The translations under genes were made by a program, and so were the position numbers. The notes under the pieces are model-generated. The model was given only the letters and a program-made list of their open reading frames with translations. It did not search any database and was not told where the DNA came from. Below are positions 1-13,300 of a stretch of 64,000 nt of DNA, piece after piece. This stretch comes from Mytilus trossulus (taxonomy: Eukaryota; Mollusca; Bivalvia; Mytilida; Mytilidae), in assembly GCF_036588685.1 (NCBI RefSeq), contig NC_086379.1, positions 76,601,727 to 76,665,726 of the forward strand, given 5' to 3'. The stretch's first letter is position 1. Every line of letters begins with the position of its first letter.

Positions 1-130
1 ACTGTGCGGTTTGGGCTTTGCTCATTGTTGAAGGCTGTACCGTGACCTTCAGTTGTTACTTTACGTGTCATTTGGTCCCTTGTGGAGAGTTGTCTTATTG
101 GCAATCATACCACATCTTCTTTTTATGCAT
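1..130 (+). repeat. Dispersed mollusc repeat, 3' portion (family H)
   Basis: The first 130 bases (TTGGGCTTTGCTCATTGTTG onward to CACATCTTCTTTTT) match sequences near 33.95 kb, 38.2 kb, 52.5 kb and 58.2 kb, in both orientations. The element is cut by the window edge. It has no coding capacity; it is recognised only by its recurrence within the window. Confidence 0.75.
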
Positions 131-2745
131 AAAATAAGTTTAGAAGTAACATTTGTACACGTAAAATAATATCAAGCTTATAATAAAATGCACTCAAATT
201 TTTTTTATAGATATAAATTAAATGATATCTCTAGGTTGTTTTTTTCCAAAGCAATGTCTCAAGAAACATATGTGCTTTAATAAAAATAAAGATTATAGCT
301 AATTTCCTAATGCATGTACAAAAGACTCTTTTACTTTGTTTGTATATTGTACAATAGAAATTTAGATAACATCCAATTGCTTTAAACTATTATATTTACA
401 GGTTTTAGGTTGCCTATATTTATTGTTTGGAGATTTCAGTCTTAATTACATTTAAGCTTAGGTAAACGTTTCAAAATCAAAATTTTACTCTACAAGCATA
501 AAGAAATTAGCTGTAAGATGAACATTAAACTACTGTCACTTTGTAGGGAAAACATAAAAAAATCAATGAAGGATAATAAACTTAATTCAAATAGTTTAGG
601 GTGGGGTAAAAATTGCTGTAAGTTTTCTTTAATTGAAATGATTTTATACTTTCCTGTTACAATCAATTTTCCCTAAATTAAGTAAGAGGAGAAGAGGAAA
701 ACGGAGAATAAGGGGGTCAGTGAAAAAATATATATATACATATATAAATTAGTTTTTTATCCTACATTGAACTTTTGATGTTGTCCATAATTCTGATAGT
801 GTTGTCTTCTGTTTTTACCTTATATTTACTTAGCCCAATTTTTTTTGTAATATACATTGTATGTTACCTGTTCTTTTACTTATTTCTTGTAAGCATAACC
901 AGATACATGTATGTCCACAGTGGTAAATGTAGCATGCTGCATTATCTGATAGAAGATCTAACTTCTTACTTTAAGGAAGTTGATATTTATAGTCATTATA
1001 AAATTCTGAAGAAGTGAAGCCACACACAACCAATCCTGTTTCACAGATTCTAAAACATGGGTGACAATTCTATGCTGAAAAAGAAATGCACAAGACATTT
1101 TTTATAGATGTTGATACTGAATTCATTCCAAATAAAAGACTACATGTACATTTATTTATATTTATTTCATCATGTTTATAAGAATCTATTCAATTAGGAG
1201 CTTAAATCAAGGATTTTTTTGTTTGTTTATACATGTAGTTACTCAGGGTTCTCATTACAGATGTTTCAAATTTCCATGATTCCAAAACTCACATACTACT
1301 GAGAGTTACATGTATGAAATTTTCCACAAGAGAGCAAATCTCTTAGAGGTTAATTATAGGTCAGGGATAAATAAATAAGCTTTATTTAGAGTCAGCAAGG
1401 TATATAAACATAGGATCTCAGAATCAAGGATTTTGTACCTAATTTTAATTTTGCTGATGTAACAATGTACAGTGTGCCCTTTAAATAACCAAATTAATAT
1501 AGTTTCCCCAAACTTTTATTTCCAATTACATGGGCTCCTTCGCCTAAACTCAAGGAAAAATACTGAATAGGTAAAGGGTGGTTAGTAATGAGCAAAAGAT
1601 TTACTGCATAGTCAGAAATAAATGACCCTGAAATACTGACTGTGATATTTTCCATATCCTGCATCATATATTTATCTTTTTAAAATTTATCAAAAAAATC
1701 TATACATGCTATACACTTATATCCAGAAATAATTACTTGCCATTTATTGTTGTATTCAAAACATTGATAGAAAATTTAAGAATAAAATATAATGGACAGA
1801 ACTAACCAATTCTAGAATATTTGGTGAATGAGCGAAACAACAAAAGGTTGAACAGTTTCATGGTCTTAACATCTCTAAAGTACCACAATTTTTGTATAAA
1901 TTATATATACATTTTATATATTATAATACAAAAATACAATTGCAAAGTAAACATGTTAAATCTTAAAAGGTTTCTTACCCATTGTGGAAATTTGTCCCAA
2001 CCTAGTTTTGACTAGTTATTTTAGCCCAAGAGGACTCAGAACATATGGTACTACATGTACTTTGTGGATGGATGCAGTTTCTATAGTTTGAAGTTAGTTT
2101 CAGGTTTGTGTTCACTCACAATGTGGTCATGTCTTTTTTTTTTTTAAGTTTTCTTTAGCTGGATAATTAGTTGTAAATCACTATCTATACTGTTCCTAAT
2201 GTTTCATAGGAGCTACTATTTGATTTTTATTAGGGGCTAGCATGATATTTAAAAAAGGCAGGACAGGAGTTTTGATTATAACAAAAAATGCCAAAAATAA
2301 ACTTAAAGGCAGGATGACAATTCAAGTAAAAAAAAAGATAACCCAATTAATATTGGCAAGACCTGTCCATGATAGAGTGGGGAAAAAATGCAAGACAGAG
2401 ATTACAACAACAAAAAAATGCAGGGTAAAATTGTTCATCCTACCTCCCCCCCCCTTTTAAAAAAATAAATGGTAGCTCCCTTAACAGCTTGATGGATGGG
2501 TGCACTGCCTATTTAGCAATAAGACTCCAGTTAAGAAACCCTGTAACTGTAGTTAGTCCTGTGGAACTGGAAACCTAACAAAATATACCACAAATAAAAG
2601 ATATTCTATTCTATTCTATACCGGGCAAAAGGACATGCTGTAATGTGTATCATGGGTGTTATCACTTGTTCTATCTTTGTTTGTATTAATGGTATTACTT
2701 ATTGTGCAAACAGAGTGTGGGGGCAGAGGTAGCATATTGATTTAC

Positions 2746-2989
2746 CTGAAAATACCACATATCAGTGCTATCAACTCTCCTTCATTGGCATTGTCCACGG
2801 CTGGTTCGTGTAGTCTGGCAACCTCCACACAGTCCGAGATCTGTCAATGCCGCGGCGTTATGTCTTATAACATTCAGCGAGCTTTCGTACACTTTTATCC
2901 TGATTACATAAAGGAGTAAACCCCACATGAATAGGTTAAAACAGACTTATACTGCCCTTCATGTCCGGCGGGACCATCTCGTCTGCCAT
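2746..2989 (-). other. Possible first exons of an unidentified minus-strand transcript
   Basis: This segment is richer in CpG and GC than its surroundings. On the minus strand an ATG at 2989 opens a short frame beginning MADEMVPPDMKG, followed by a possible donor (GTATAAGT). A second block, 2746-2840, lies between a CAG acceptor and a GTAAAT donor; it stays open for 31 codons, with protein-like composition including VARLHEPAVDNANEGELIA. The two blocks do not join in one frame by the simplest splice choice, and I do not recognise the product. It could be a small nested gene, an alternative promoter or a decayed exon. Confidence 0.2.
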
Positions 2990-4087
2990 TTGTTATTGTT
3001 GTTGTGCAGATTACGCGCCTTTTTTAAAAAGAGGTAACCAAGCAAGGGAGATAAACAATACAGTCAATGACGCGTTTCGATGATTTTACTTTAGTGAATA
3101 ACATTTTTCAAATAAAAATTTCCAAACTTTTTATTCATTGAAAGAGAAGATATGTATCAAATGATTTCAAATATAAAAAAAATTGTGTGCTAGGCATCTG
3201 CTGTTTACAGAAAATCAATATCAAAGTTGACCTACTTTCAATGCATTACACTGTCGTAGATGCAGACGGCGAATGCATTCAATCTATTTTTTTCTAGACA
3301 AATATGGCATACATCGATGTAATACTATGGTTTTGTCACTTTTATTAATGGATTACAAAGTTCCCAAAATTTCACCATATTCCGTGTATATGGACTTATC
3401 AGTTTTTATTTGATTTGCCTGATTCTTACACGGACCTGTACTTAAAGAGTTCTATTGTTCTAGTCTTAGGTATTTTTGTGCTGTGTGTTCTTTTCATATT
3501 TTCACTGTTTTGTTTGCATTACTTAAGTTTTGATGCACATTTCAATTCATTTTTTTCCTTTCTTGAATATTGTTCTAGTCTGTTGTTTTCAAAATTTGCA
3601 GTTTTTCAAGTTATAAAGGGCATATCTCTAGAACTATATGTGACTCACTGTGAACTAGAAATAGGTGTACTGGTTATCTTAAAGTACTTACACATGGTTG
3701 ACAAGACTTAGAAGTACACCTAGTGTCATCTGTGATATACCCAGAATCACTGATAGTTTCATTTTAAATGAATTAGTAAATGTGATCTTATTGGTTGCTG
3801 GTTGCCAAATCTAAAAAAGAATAAAATTCATTATATATTTCTTTTTTTCTTAACAAGGTTGCTACTGACGGGAAAGCATTTGTTCTTGCCAAACCTTCTT
3901 AAAAAGAACAAAGTTTTTCTGGACATTTTTTAATTGACTAATGTCCCGTTAGTTGTTATTTGCTTCTAAGTTGAGAACAAAAAGCAATCTTGAAATCACT
4001 TTTAAACTTGTTTTGAGGTTCTCTACCAGGTCTGAGTTAAAGCCTAAACAAATATTATGTAAAATCAAAGACAATCATTGGGAATTA

Positions 4088-4173
4088 AATACTAAACATT
4101 GAAAATAAAATACTAAACATTGAAAATAAAATACTAAACATTGAAAATAAAATACTAAACATTGAAAATAAAT
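4088..4173. repeat. 21-bp tandem repeat, about 4 copies
   Basis: The unit AATACTAAACATTGAAAATA repeats with a 21-bp period; ACTAAAC recurs at 4091, 4112, 4133 and 4154. Copies are nearly identical, implying recent expansion. It lies in non-coding DNA next to V-ATPase exon 11. Confidence 0.95.
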
Positions 4174-4370
4174 TTAACGTTTGTATTGAATAATGATTCA
4201 TGATCACTTTACGCATTCTTTTAGGCAAGCAGTCAGATATCATTGTGAGATAAATACAATCTCATTAAAATACGATGTTTTGATACGCTACCCTCCATTT
4301 AGATTTTAATGAGATTGAGATAAATATATATTGAATGAACATTAATCATTTCCATATCAGTATAACTTAC

Positions 4371-7300
4371 AGGGTCTAAACCAAGTGGATATGGTCCTTT
4401 TTCAGTATCATACATAGTTCCTGGGTCCAAAACAAAGGACTTCTGAACTTCAAATGTTGTATTCCTATAAAGATATAAAAGATGTCTTTCACATAGTTTG
4501 ATTTACAATGTTTAACAATTTTTCTATATCATACATGATAAAGGAAGTTTGTAATGACCTTGATAGGTTATACAGCCCTGACACAGTGGGTATATCATAC
4601 AAAATAACTAGCTCAACATTTATAGTTTGCTTTAACACTAATACAGTATAACTTAGACTAAAGTTCTTATCATAATCTATCGTTTTTCAAAATCTGTTCT
4701 TATGCTTGTATGTATAATAAGCTTATAAAAGAAGCTTCAGTCACGCTTTGATTGATATGGACCCTAAAATAAAAGCGCCAAAATTTAACACACCAAAATA
4801 TCAGTGAAATCAGTTCCATTAAATGTAATTTTTACAAGATTTCAATCATCATGTTATTGGCGATGATAATAATACCGTAAATCCTTGTACATGAACAAAT
4901 TAATGTAATCAAACGAGCAAAACACAATTACACAAAAAGTCATATTGTATAATTTGAAGGGCCAACATAATTAAATATTGTTTTATTTTTATTTTTACAT
5001 GTACTACCAAAGTTTAACCACTACTGTTTTGTTGGAAGATGCCAAAATATCTGAATCAACAGTTTGAACTGTGATTAAGATAATTTCAAGAAAAATCTGT
5101 TGCTCTGAATAAGTTCAACTGTATAAACTGTCTCAAAAGAATAGAATGTGGAAGAATTTGAAAGGCCTTCGTTTTAATGTAAATTTTTACCAGACATCAA
5201 ACCATTATTAAAGATATTTCATAAATAAGAAGATAACTGTATTGTATTTTAAAATCTGCTGCGGAGCTATGTAAACGGATATTTGAGACAGTAAAATCAA
5301 GTTTTACGATGGCCAAGGTTAAAATAAAATACAGTTATCTCCGTTCTATTGCCACATACTAAAACAAATTCCATTTAGCATCTTAACATTTTGACATTAT
5401 ATGCATACTCTGGATGTCACACATTAACACTAGACGTATTTAAATTCAAAATGGTGGCTTTTTTAGTTACAGACTGGTAGAGCATGGAATCTAACCCTTC
5501 AAAATATTTCTCAACATCCAATGAAAATTATCGATACACAGGAACTGCATTAGAATACATGTCAGATAAACATGTGGCTGTCACAGATACTTATAACTGT
5601 CAAAGATTATTACAGACAAGGTACTCACTTGTAATACGGGTACCATGAGGATCCAAACAGGTTCAAAGACTTGGAGAAAATGTCATTATATATAAGTCCT
5701 GTATACATTGAAAATGCTCCCATCATCAAAATTATATACCGTCCATTAATGAAAGTGAGGGCAATCTGGAATTGTACAATTTAAATGCCTTTTATCAACA
5801 TCTTTGTAATTTCATTAAAAACATGAGGCATTCAGAGAGACAGCTAAGTAGATTTTTCTGCAGAGGTCAAACCCTGAACAGTTGAGGAAGTATGGAGACA
5901 ATAATTAAGCTTAAAACAGCTCAGAATTTGGATTGTGATTGAATATTTGATGCAGCATAGGTTTGCGACAAAACATAAATATGGTTAAAGAACTGAAAAA
6001 ACTAAAGTGTATACTATCACAAAAAGTAGGATATCACACAGAATAAAACATTATTTTGATTTAAAGTAGATTTTATCTATGTCTTCTTTTCTACCTCATC
6101 CTTGACTTTCATGGAAATCAATTTTTTCTCCATCAGCACCAGGACAAGTCCAAACAGGAACATTATAGTACCATGACCAACATCTCCAAACATGACAGCA
6201 AACAAAAATGGGAAAGATATAATCGTGTACAATGCTGAAAAAAAATAATGAAAAGTTTCTACACTATAAATCATCAATTTCTTAATTTTGTTGACACAAA
6301 GGGAACAAATTAGTTTCAACTTTGCTTTCACTTTTCAGAAAATTCTATTGGCAGAATGGAATGTAAAAAATTATTTTTCTATGTTGTCAAGTTAAGAGCA
6401 CAGAAAATGTACATATAAATGTGTTAAAAAAGGTCTTATAGAGCTGAGCCTGAATTGAAGTTAAAGCAGTATTCTAACAAATTTTCACAGGGACTTTTAT
6501 TTGCTGCTGGTAGCCCATTTCATATCCTCTATACTGTGGATTCACTTATTCTCGTGGATACCAATTTTCGTGGATTATTAAAAATTGTGTTTTCGTGTAT
6601 GTTTGATTCCATAGTTTTGCCAATGTCTACATATAAGCTGAAAGAAAATTTGTACATTGTTGAGTATTGAAATTTGTGGTTCACCTTAACCCATGAAATC
6701 AACTAAATTGGTATCCCATGAATATTATTTAATGAACCCACAGTATTCCCCCTAAAAATCAAACTTGTCAACAAAACTGTAAAATGAGAGTTATCTTACC
6801 TGGATTGACTTCTTGGTATGTAGCTATACCATAAGCATCAACTATGTCCTGGAAAACTTGGGTGAACTTGTTTGTGATGAAGTAGGTTGGAGGTGTCTCC
6901 TTTGTATCCATACGGTGAAGAATACAAGGGACGGTGCTGCCACTTAACTCCTACATAATAAAAATATAAACTTATATAGACTTGAATAGACTTATTAAGA
7001 AGGGATATAGTTACGATACTGTTGTCAGGTCATTAAAGATTGCATATTTTGGCGTTAATATTGATTCACTTATAGGGTCTTTGCATCAGAACTAAACATA
7101 TTTATTCAAAAACCAGTTGTTGGCATGACACGGGTTATGTTCTTCTCATATATGTTATGATGGTAAGATACTAAACCCTTAACGGGAAGGATTGTGCCTG
7201 ATGTTCATATGCTGAAATCATAATCTTTCAGTCAGGTTAAATGAAGTCTGGAGCTGGCATGTCAGTTATCTGCTAGTAGTCTGTTGTTATTTATGTATTA

Positions 7301-10300
7301 TTGTCATTTTGTTTATTTTCTTTGATTACATCTTCTGACATCAGACTGGGACTTCTCTTGAACTGAATTTTAATGTGCGTATTGTTATGCATTTACTTTT
7401 CTACATTGGCTAGAGGTATAGGGGGAGGTTGAGATCTCACAAACATGTTTAACCCCGCCACAGTTTTGCGCCTGTCCCAAGTCAGGAGCCTCTGGCCTTT
7501 GTTAATCTTGTATTATTTTAATTTTAGTTTCTTGTGTACAATTTGGAAATTAGTATGGCGTTCATTATCACTGAACTAGTATATATTTGTTTAGGGGGAA
7601 GGAATTTCTCGCTACATTGAAGACCTGTTGGATCACCTTCTGCTGTTGTTTTTTTTATATGGTCGGGTTGTTGTCTCTTTGACACATTCCCCATTTCCAT
7701 TCTCAATTTTATTCAAAATTAAACACTAACTAAGAAATATATTTAGTACATTGGCCAAATCATATGACATATTTTAATAGGATATAAGCCTTTGAAAACT
7801 ACTCATTGTTGAGAAAATTATTTTCTTTGTAGAGAAGTCATTCTATTTTACTATTACTCCATTGCATTGCTAACCAGATGCTCCGCAGGGCGTAGCTTTA
7901 TACGACCGCAGAGGTTGAACCCTGAACAGTTGGGGCAAGTATGGACACAACATTCAAGCTGGATTCAGCTCTAAATTTGGATTGTGATTAAATAGTTGAC
8001 ACAGCATAGGTTTCTGACACAGAATGAATGTGTTCTAATGAACTTAAAATTTTTGTTTTCTCTTAGAGCAATTCACTATGCTGTTGAATATTAATCCTCT
8101 CAAAAAAATGTTTGAAGAAATTTTCTTTTTATTTATGAAATTTCAAATGAGAAAAATTGAACCCAATTTTTTAATCACATCCCCCTTCCCTTATTCCAAA
8201 ACTAATCTCAATTAAAATATTCTAATGGAGTTTGCATCAATAACTACTCATTTTAATACACCATAAAATATTAAGATGTAAAAAAACCTGCTTGTTATCA
8301 CTGAATGGTAAAGATCATTTAAATTTATCAGTTGGTAGTAAAAAGTGAATATACATTGTATATTGTATGTAACAAAGATTTAAGTTGATTCTGGACAAAG
8401 AAAGATAACTCCAATTAAAAAAAAATCTTGCAATAAGATATGTCTTGCTTACTATTCTGGACAAAGAAAGATAACTCTAATTAAAAAAAAAATTTGCTAT
8501 TTCACAATATTGTGAAATTAGATATTTCTTGCCATTGCACAATACTGTGCAATTGAAAAGACTTGCTATTGCACAATACTTAATATAATAATTTTATATC
8601 CTGATTTGGACCAACTTAAAAACTGGGCCCATAATCAAAAATCTAAGTACATGTTTAGATTCAGCATATCAAAGAGGCCCAAGAATTTAATTTTTGTTAA
8701 AATCAAACTTAGTTTAATTATGGACCCTTTGGACCTTAATGTAGGCCAATTTGAAAACGGGACCAAAAATGAAGAATCTACATACACAGTTAGATTTGGC
8801 ATATCAACAAACCCCATTTATTCAATTTTTGATGAAATCAAATAAAGTTTAATTTTGGACCCAGATTTGGACCAACTTGAAAACTGGGCCAATAATCAAG
8901 AATCTACGTACATTTTTAGATTCAACATATCAAAGAACCCAACCGATTCATTTTTTGTCAAAATCAAACTAAGTTTAATTTTGGACCCTTTGGACCTTAA
9001 TGTAGACCAATTTGAAAACATGACTAAAAGTTAAGAATCTACATACACAGTTAGATTCTGCATATCAAAGAACCCCAATTATTCAATTTTGATGAAATCA
9101 AACAAAGTTTAATTTTGGACCCTTTGGGCCCCTTTTTCCTAAACTGTTGGGACAAAAACTCCCAAAATCAATACCAACCTTCCTTTTATGGTCATAAACC
9201 TTGTGTTTAAATTTCATAGATTTCTATTTACTTATACTAACGTTATGGTGCGAAAACCAAGAAAAATGCTTATTTGGGTCCCTTTTTGGCCCCTAATTCC
9301 TAAACTGTTGGGACCTTAACTCCCAAAATCAATACCAACCTTCCTTTTGTGGTCATAAACATTGTGTTTAAATTTCATTGATTTCTATTTACTTAAACCA
9401 AAGTTATTGTGCAAAAACCAAGAATAATGCTTATTTGGGCCCTTTTTTGGCCCCTAATTCCTAAACTGTTGAAACCAAAACTCCCAAAATCAATCCCAAC
9501 CTTTCTTTTGTGGTCATAAACCTGTTGTCAAAATTTCATAGATTTCTATTAACTTAAACTAAAGTTATAGTGCGAAAACCAAGAAAATGCTTATTTGGGC
9601 CCTTTTTGGCCCCTTATTCCTAAAATGTTGGGACCAAAGCTCCCAAAATCAATACCAACCTTCCTTTTATGGTCATATACCTTGTGTTAAAATTTCATAG
9701 ATTTCTATTCACTTTTACTAAAGTTAGAGTGCGAAAACTAAAAGTATTCGGACATCGACGACGACGAAGCCAACGTGATAGCAATATACGACGAAAATTT
9801 TTTCAAAATTTGCGGTCTTATAAAAACAGGAGTTGTGATACAAATTTTCAAAACCATTTTTTATTTGTTTAAATAAATCATTTGATAATATATTGCATAT
9901 CTTTATATTCATGTTATTTTTAGTTCAAACATTAAACTATATAAATTATGATAATATCTGTAAAGTTGTACCAATACTTTGCCTAGTCTTTGAGGTATCT
10001 TTGAAATAAAACTGGTACCTACCGTTCCATGTTTTAATCCTCTCTGAACATCCTCTAAAGCCATTACAGGGCACCAGCACTCAGCAATCAGACTGTTATG
10101 TGACAAATCAAAGTTGCACATATTGAGCGTATGGTAGATAGCTTTGATTTTTTTGACTTTGATAATCCAGGCTGTTATCTCTTTCTGAACTCCAACCAAA
10201 ACACGGTTACGATGATCCTTTGTCTGGTTTAAGACCTATGAACAATTTTTAAACACATTAACATTCTGTAATTATATCAAGTGAGCCAACACCTGAAGTG

Positions 10301-13300
10301 GTGATTGTGTGGTAGGGTAAAACATCATCATTCTGTTTAATCATTCACATTTTTCTTTTAAATTTTGAAAGGAGAATATAATTGTAACTTATACCAATTA
10401 CAAATATGTTGTAATTGCTCTGCTTAACAAGTAGCAGAAAAACATCTAGAGCTTATTTATCTATTATAAAGAGCTCAAATGAATGCAAAAAAACAAAACA
10501 CAGATGGAATGTTGAACTTTTAAACAAAAAAATTATTAGTTTTATATCATAGTAATGTTATTCCCTTATATAATGTATATTGAGAAACAGGTCAGTACTT
10601 ACTGTTTTAAGATCTTCAAGTCTAGTAGATACTCCATTTAACATTTCATTTCTCTCCTGTGGGTTTTCTGGACAGGGATATAAAGTTGCTTTGAATCTGA
10701 AAACATGATGATAATATTCAAGGCATCTATCTCTTCCATTTTTATTCTAAACAGTATTACATACTAGACAATTAACTTATCCAGAAGTACTATGCATATA
10801 CACTGTTACCTTTTTTATTGCACCTTCTCAGCATATCCATTTTCGGGTAAAGTTGTTGATTACTAGATGATCCTAGATGGTATTGGCTAATCTTTCATTA
10901 TTTTGTGAAAATTCAATGATACCAAGTGCTTTCCCTTTTTTTTCAGCAGTTAGTTTGAAATAATCTAAATAAATAGAATGTTTACAGTATTGTCACATAT
11001 ATTTATTAAAAAGAAGCTACCAACAAAAGGCTTTTTATTTGTCCTATGGCATTTTGAATGGCAATGCATGTCTTTAATGTTTTTCTGTGTAATTGCATTT
11101 CCATTTCAAACTTTTGACTGCAATCATGATGAAGATGATGGTCAATCACCAAAACTGGTCCTAAACAATGCTTAATAGCAAATGATTCTAACTTACCCTT
11201 CACAGATTTTTCTGACTCGAGACTTCAGCTGGTCTCCTTGGAAGAAAATTATAAATACAGACTTGTGTATTCCATCTCCCTAAAACAAATAAATTACAGT
11301 AACTTTTTGTGAGTTATACAGCAAAACCTCTCTTTTTTCTCAAATAAACAATTATAAATTCTCCCTCAAGTTGTTGAAGGTAAATAAAGTAGAGAGAAAG
11401 CATTTTTCCTATAATACATCTCTAATTTTGGATAAACAAATTAACTTATTTAGCAGGAGATAGGATATCATAGTTATTATGTGAAATATTTTCATTTACT
11501 CCTGTCACTTAAAGTGAGAAGAAGTATGGTATGAGCTGTTGGAATCTTGGTTTGGCTGATACAAATACACATGTCATGTCTGTTAAAGTACTGTAAAGAC
11601 ACAATTATTTGTCAATGGACAATAAGTTATCAAATATCCCTCAAGATAAATGGAGATTACTTACAGTAACAGGATCTTCAAGGACTTGAGGAATCTCTTC
11701 ATATCTAAGGAAGACATTACCACGACAAGCAAACCATAACATTCTCTCAAAAGCTGGCATCCTTTCTCTTGGAATGACTCCAGCTACAAACCCTAACTGT
11801 ATAGTACCAGTTTGTGTATCCTCCCCCTGTCCTAGAGCATGTTGAGCATCTCCAATAATGTTGTGTTGTCCATGCTGGGAAAAAGATTAAGAAATATTAG
11901 TCATCTATTGTTTATTGGTGTATATGTATGTGCCTGTCTAAGAACCTTATTTAATACAAAATTATAATCAGATATATATACTATTATACAGTTGCAGTGT
12001 CTTTATGTTAGTAGCTGTTTGATTGTCCCATAGACGATAATATTTGTGTTGATCATGCTTGTAAATTATACAACATATGGACACTACAGTAAGATATTTA
12101 CATTTTACCAAGAAGTCAGTTGGATGTTCTTAAGTCTATCATGTCTATGCTGTAATAAAAATCAAGATATTTGTCTGATTATTAAACTGAAAATCAGAAT
12201 ATCTTCTACCTTGCCCTGACTTTCTTTCTGTTGTGCTAAGTCAACCTTGGGGAAAAGGTCCTTGACCTTCAATATTTGAAAGTGAAAAAACAAACAATCT
12301 TCCTACTGGAATTGTCTTCAACTTTTGAAAGGTTTAACTTTTATTAGGCACTGATAACATACATGATTATATTTCAAAATGACCATCATATACCTCTTGA
12401 AAGAAAACCTGTGTCTTCTTCAAAACTTCTTTTAGCTCAGATAGCTCCAAGAAGTTCCGTTTTAAAGCCTCTGCATTGGTGTTAACCTCCCTCAACTCTG
12501 ATTCTATCTTCTCAAATGTTGCTTCCAAATCAATCATCTCTTTAGGAGCTGGAGCTGTAGGATTTTCATCAGTGTCTGGGATTTTCAGCTCTTCCTTCTT
12601 CAGTTCCTTCTCAATGTACCCTGTAAACAGCAAAAGGAAAGACATGAATGCAATGAACTTACCTTTACCCTGCCATGAATTTCAATGAGTGTACTTACTT
12701 AACATCCAGATCGGCAAAGTGAATACAATGAAAATTCATTACACCTTTCCCCAAATATTTTTTCTGTCCAGGAATATACGTTTATGAAAAGCAAATAATG
12801 CAACCAATGAAGTACAAATTTTCTATAGGTCTGTATAAGGACTTTGGCCACACCACAAAATTAAAAATTGACGAAAATACAATTTTTCCTCTAAACATTA
12901 AAATCAGTATCGACAAAAAAATAAATAAATTCACAATACTTTAAGTTTTACTTACTTAATCTCCTTTCCATTTCATCACATCTCAATATTTCACTGACAA
13001 ATTTCCTCTGGAAAGCATTTACATCTGGATTCAGCTGAAATCAATTATATTTATACAATTTATTAATATTTTAATTTCTTCAAAATATCATATTTACTTA
13101 AATCTCAATTCATCTATCATTTACATGTCATCAAATCTTACTAACGAATAATAAAATGGATCATTTAATATAGGCTGTCTGATGGCAATTTCGGGAATCT
13201 GACAGAATATTTAAAAAGACAAAAACAAAAAACATCCTTTAAGTTTTACTGCACAAGGCACTAACCCTTAAACTTGAAAGGAAGCATTTAGTGTATCCAT

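Larger units (their letters stand above)
131..4370. other. Non-coding stretch, probably intron of the V-ATPase subunit a gene
   Basis: This 4.2-kb AT-rich stretch lies beyond the last V-ATPase exon seen. No further V-ATPase exon was recognised here on the minus strand, so the gene's 3' half is either beyond the left edge or too divergent to see by eye. Contents: simple AT repeats near 728-750, a 21-bp tandem array at 4088-4173, and a CpG-richer island-like segment at 2740-3010 described separately. The small open frames here (for example 775-1017 and 3415-3711 on plus) have no recognisable domains and look like chance. Confidence 0.6.

Noticed and set aside
8606-8845. Short frames on both strands within the 7.87-9.83 kb element
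   Set aside because: Lie in diverged tandem repeats of a non-coding transposon; the sister copy at 29-31 kb does not preserve them.
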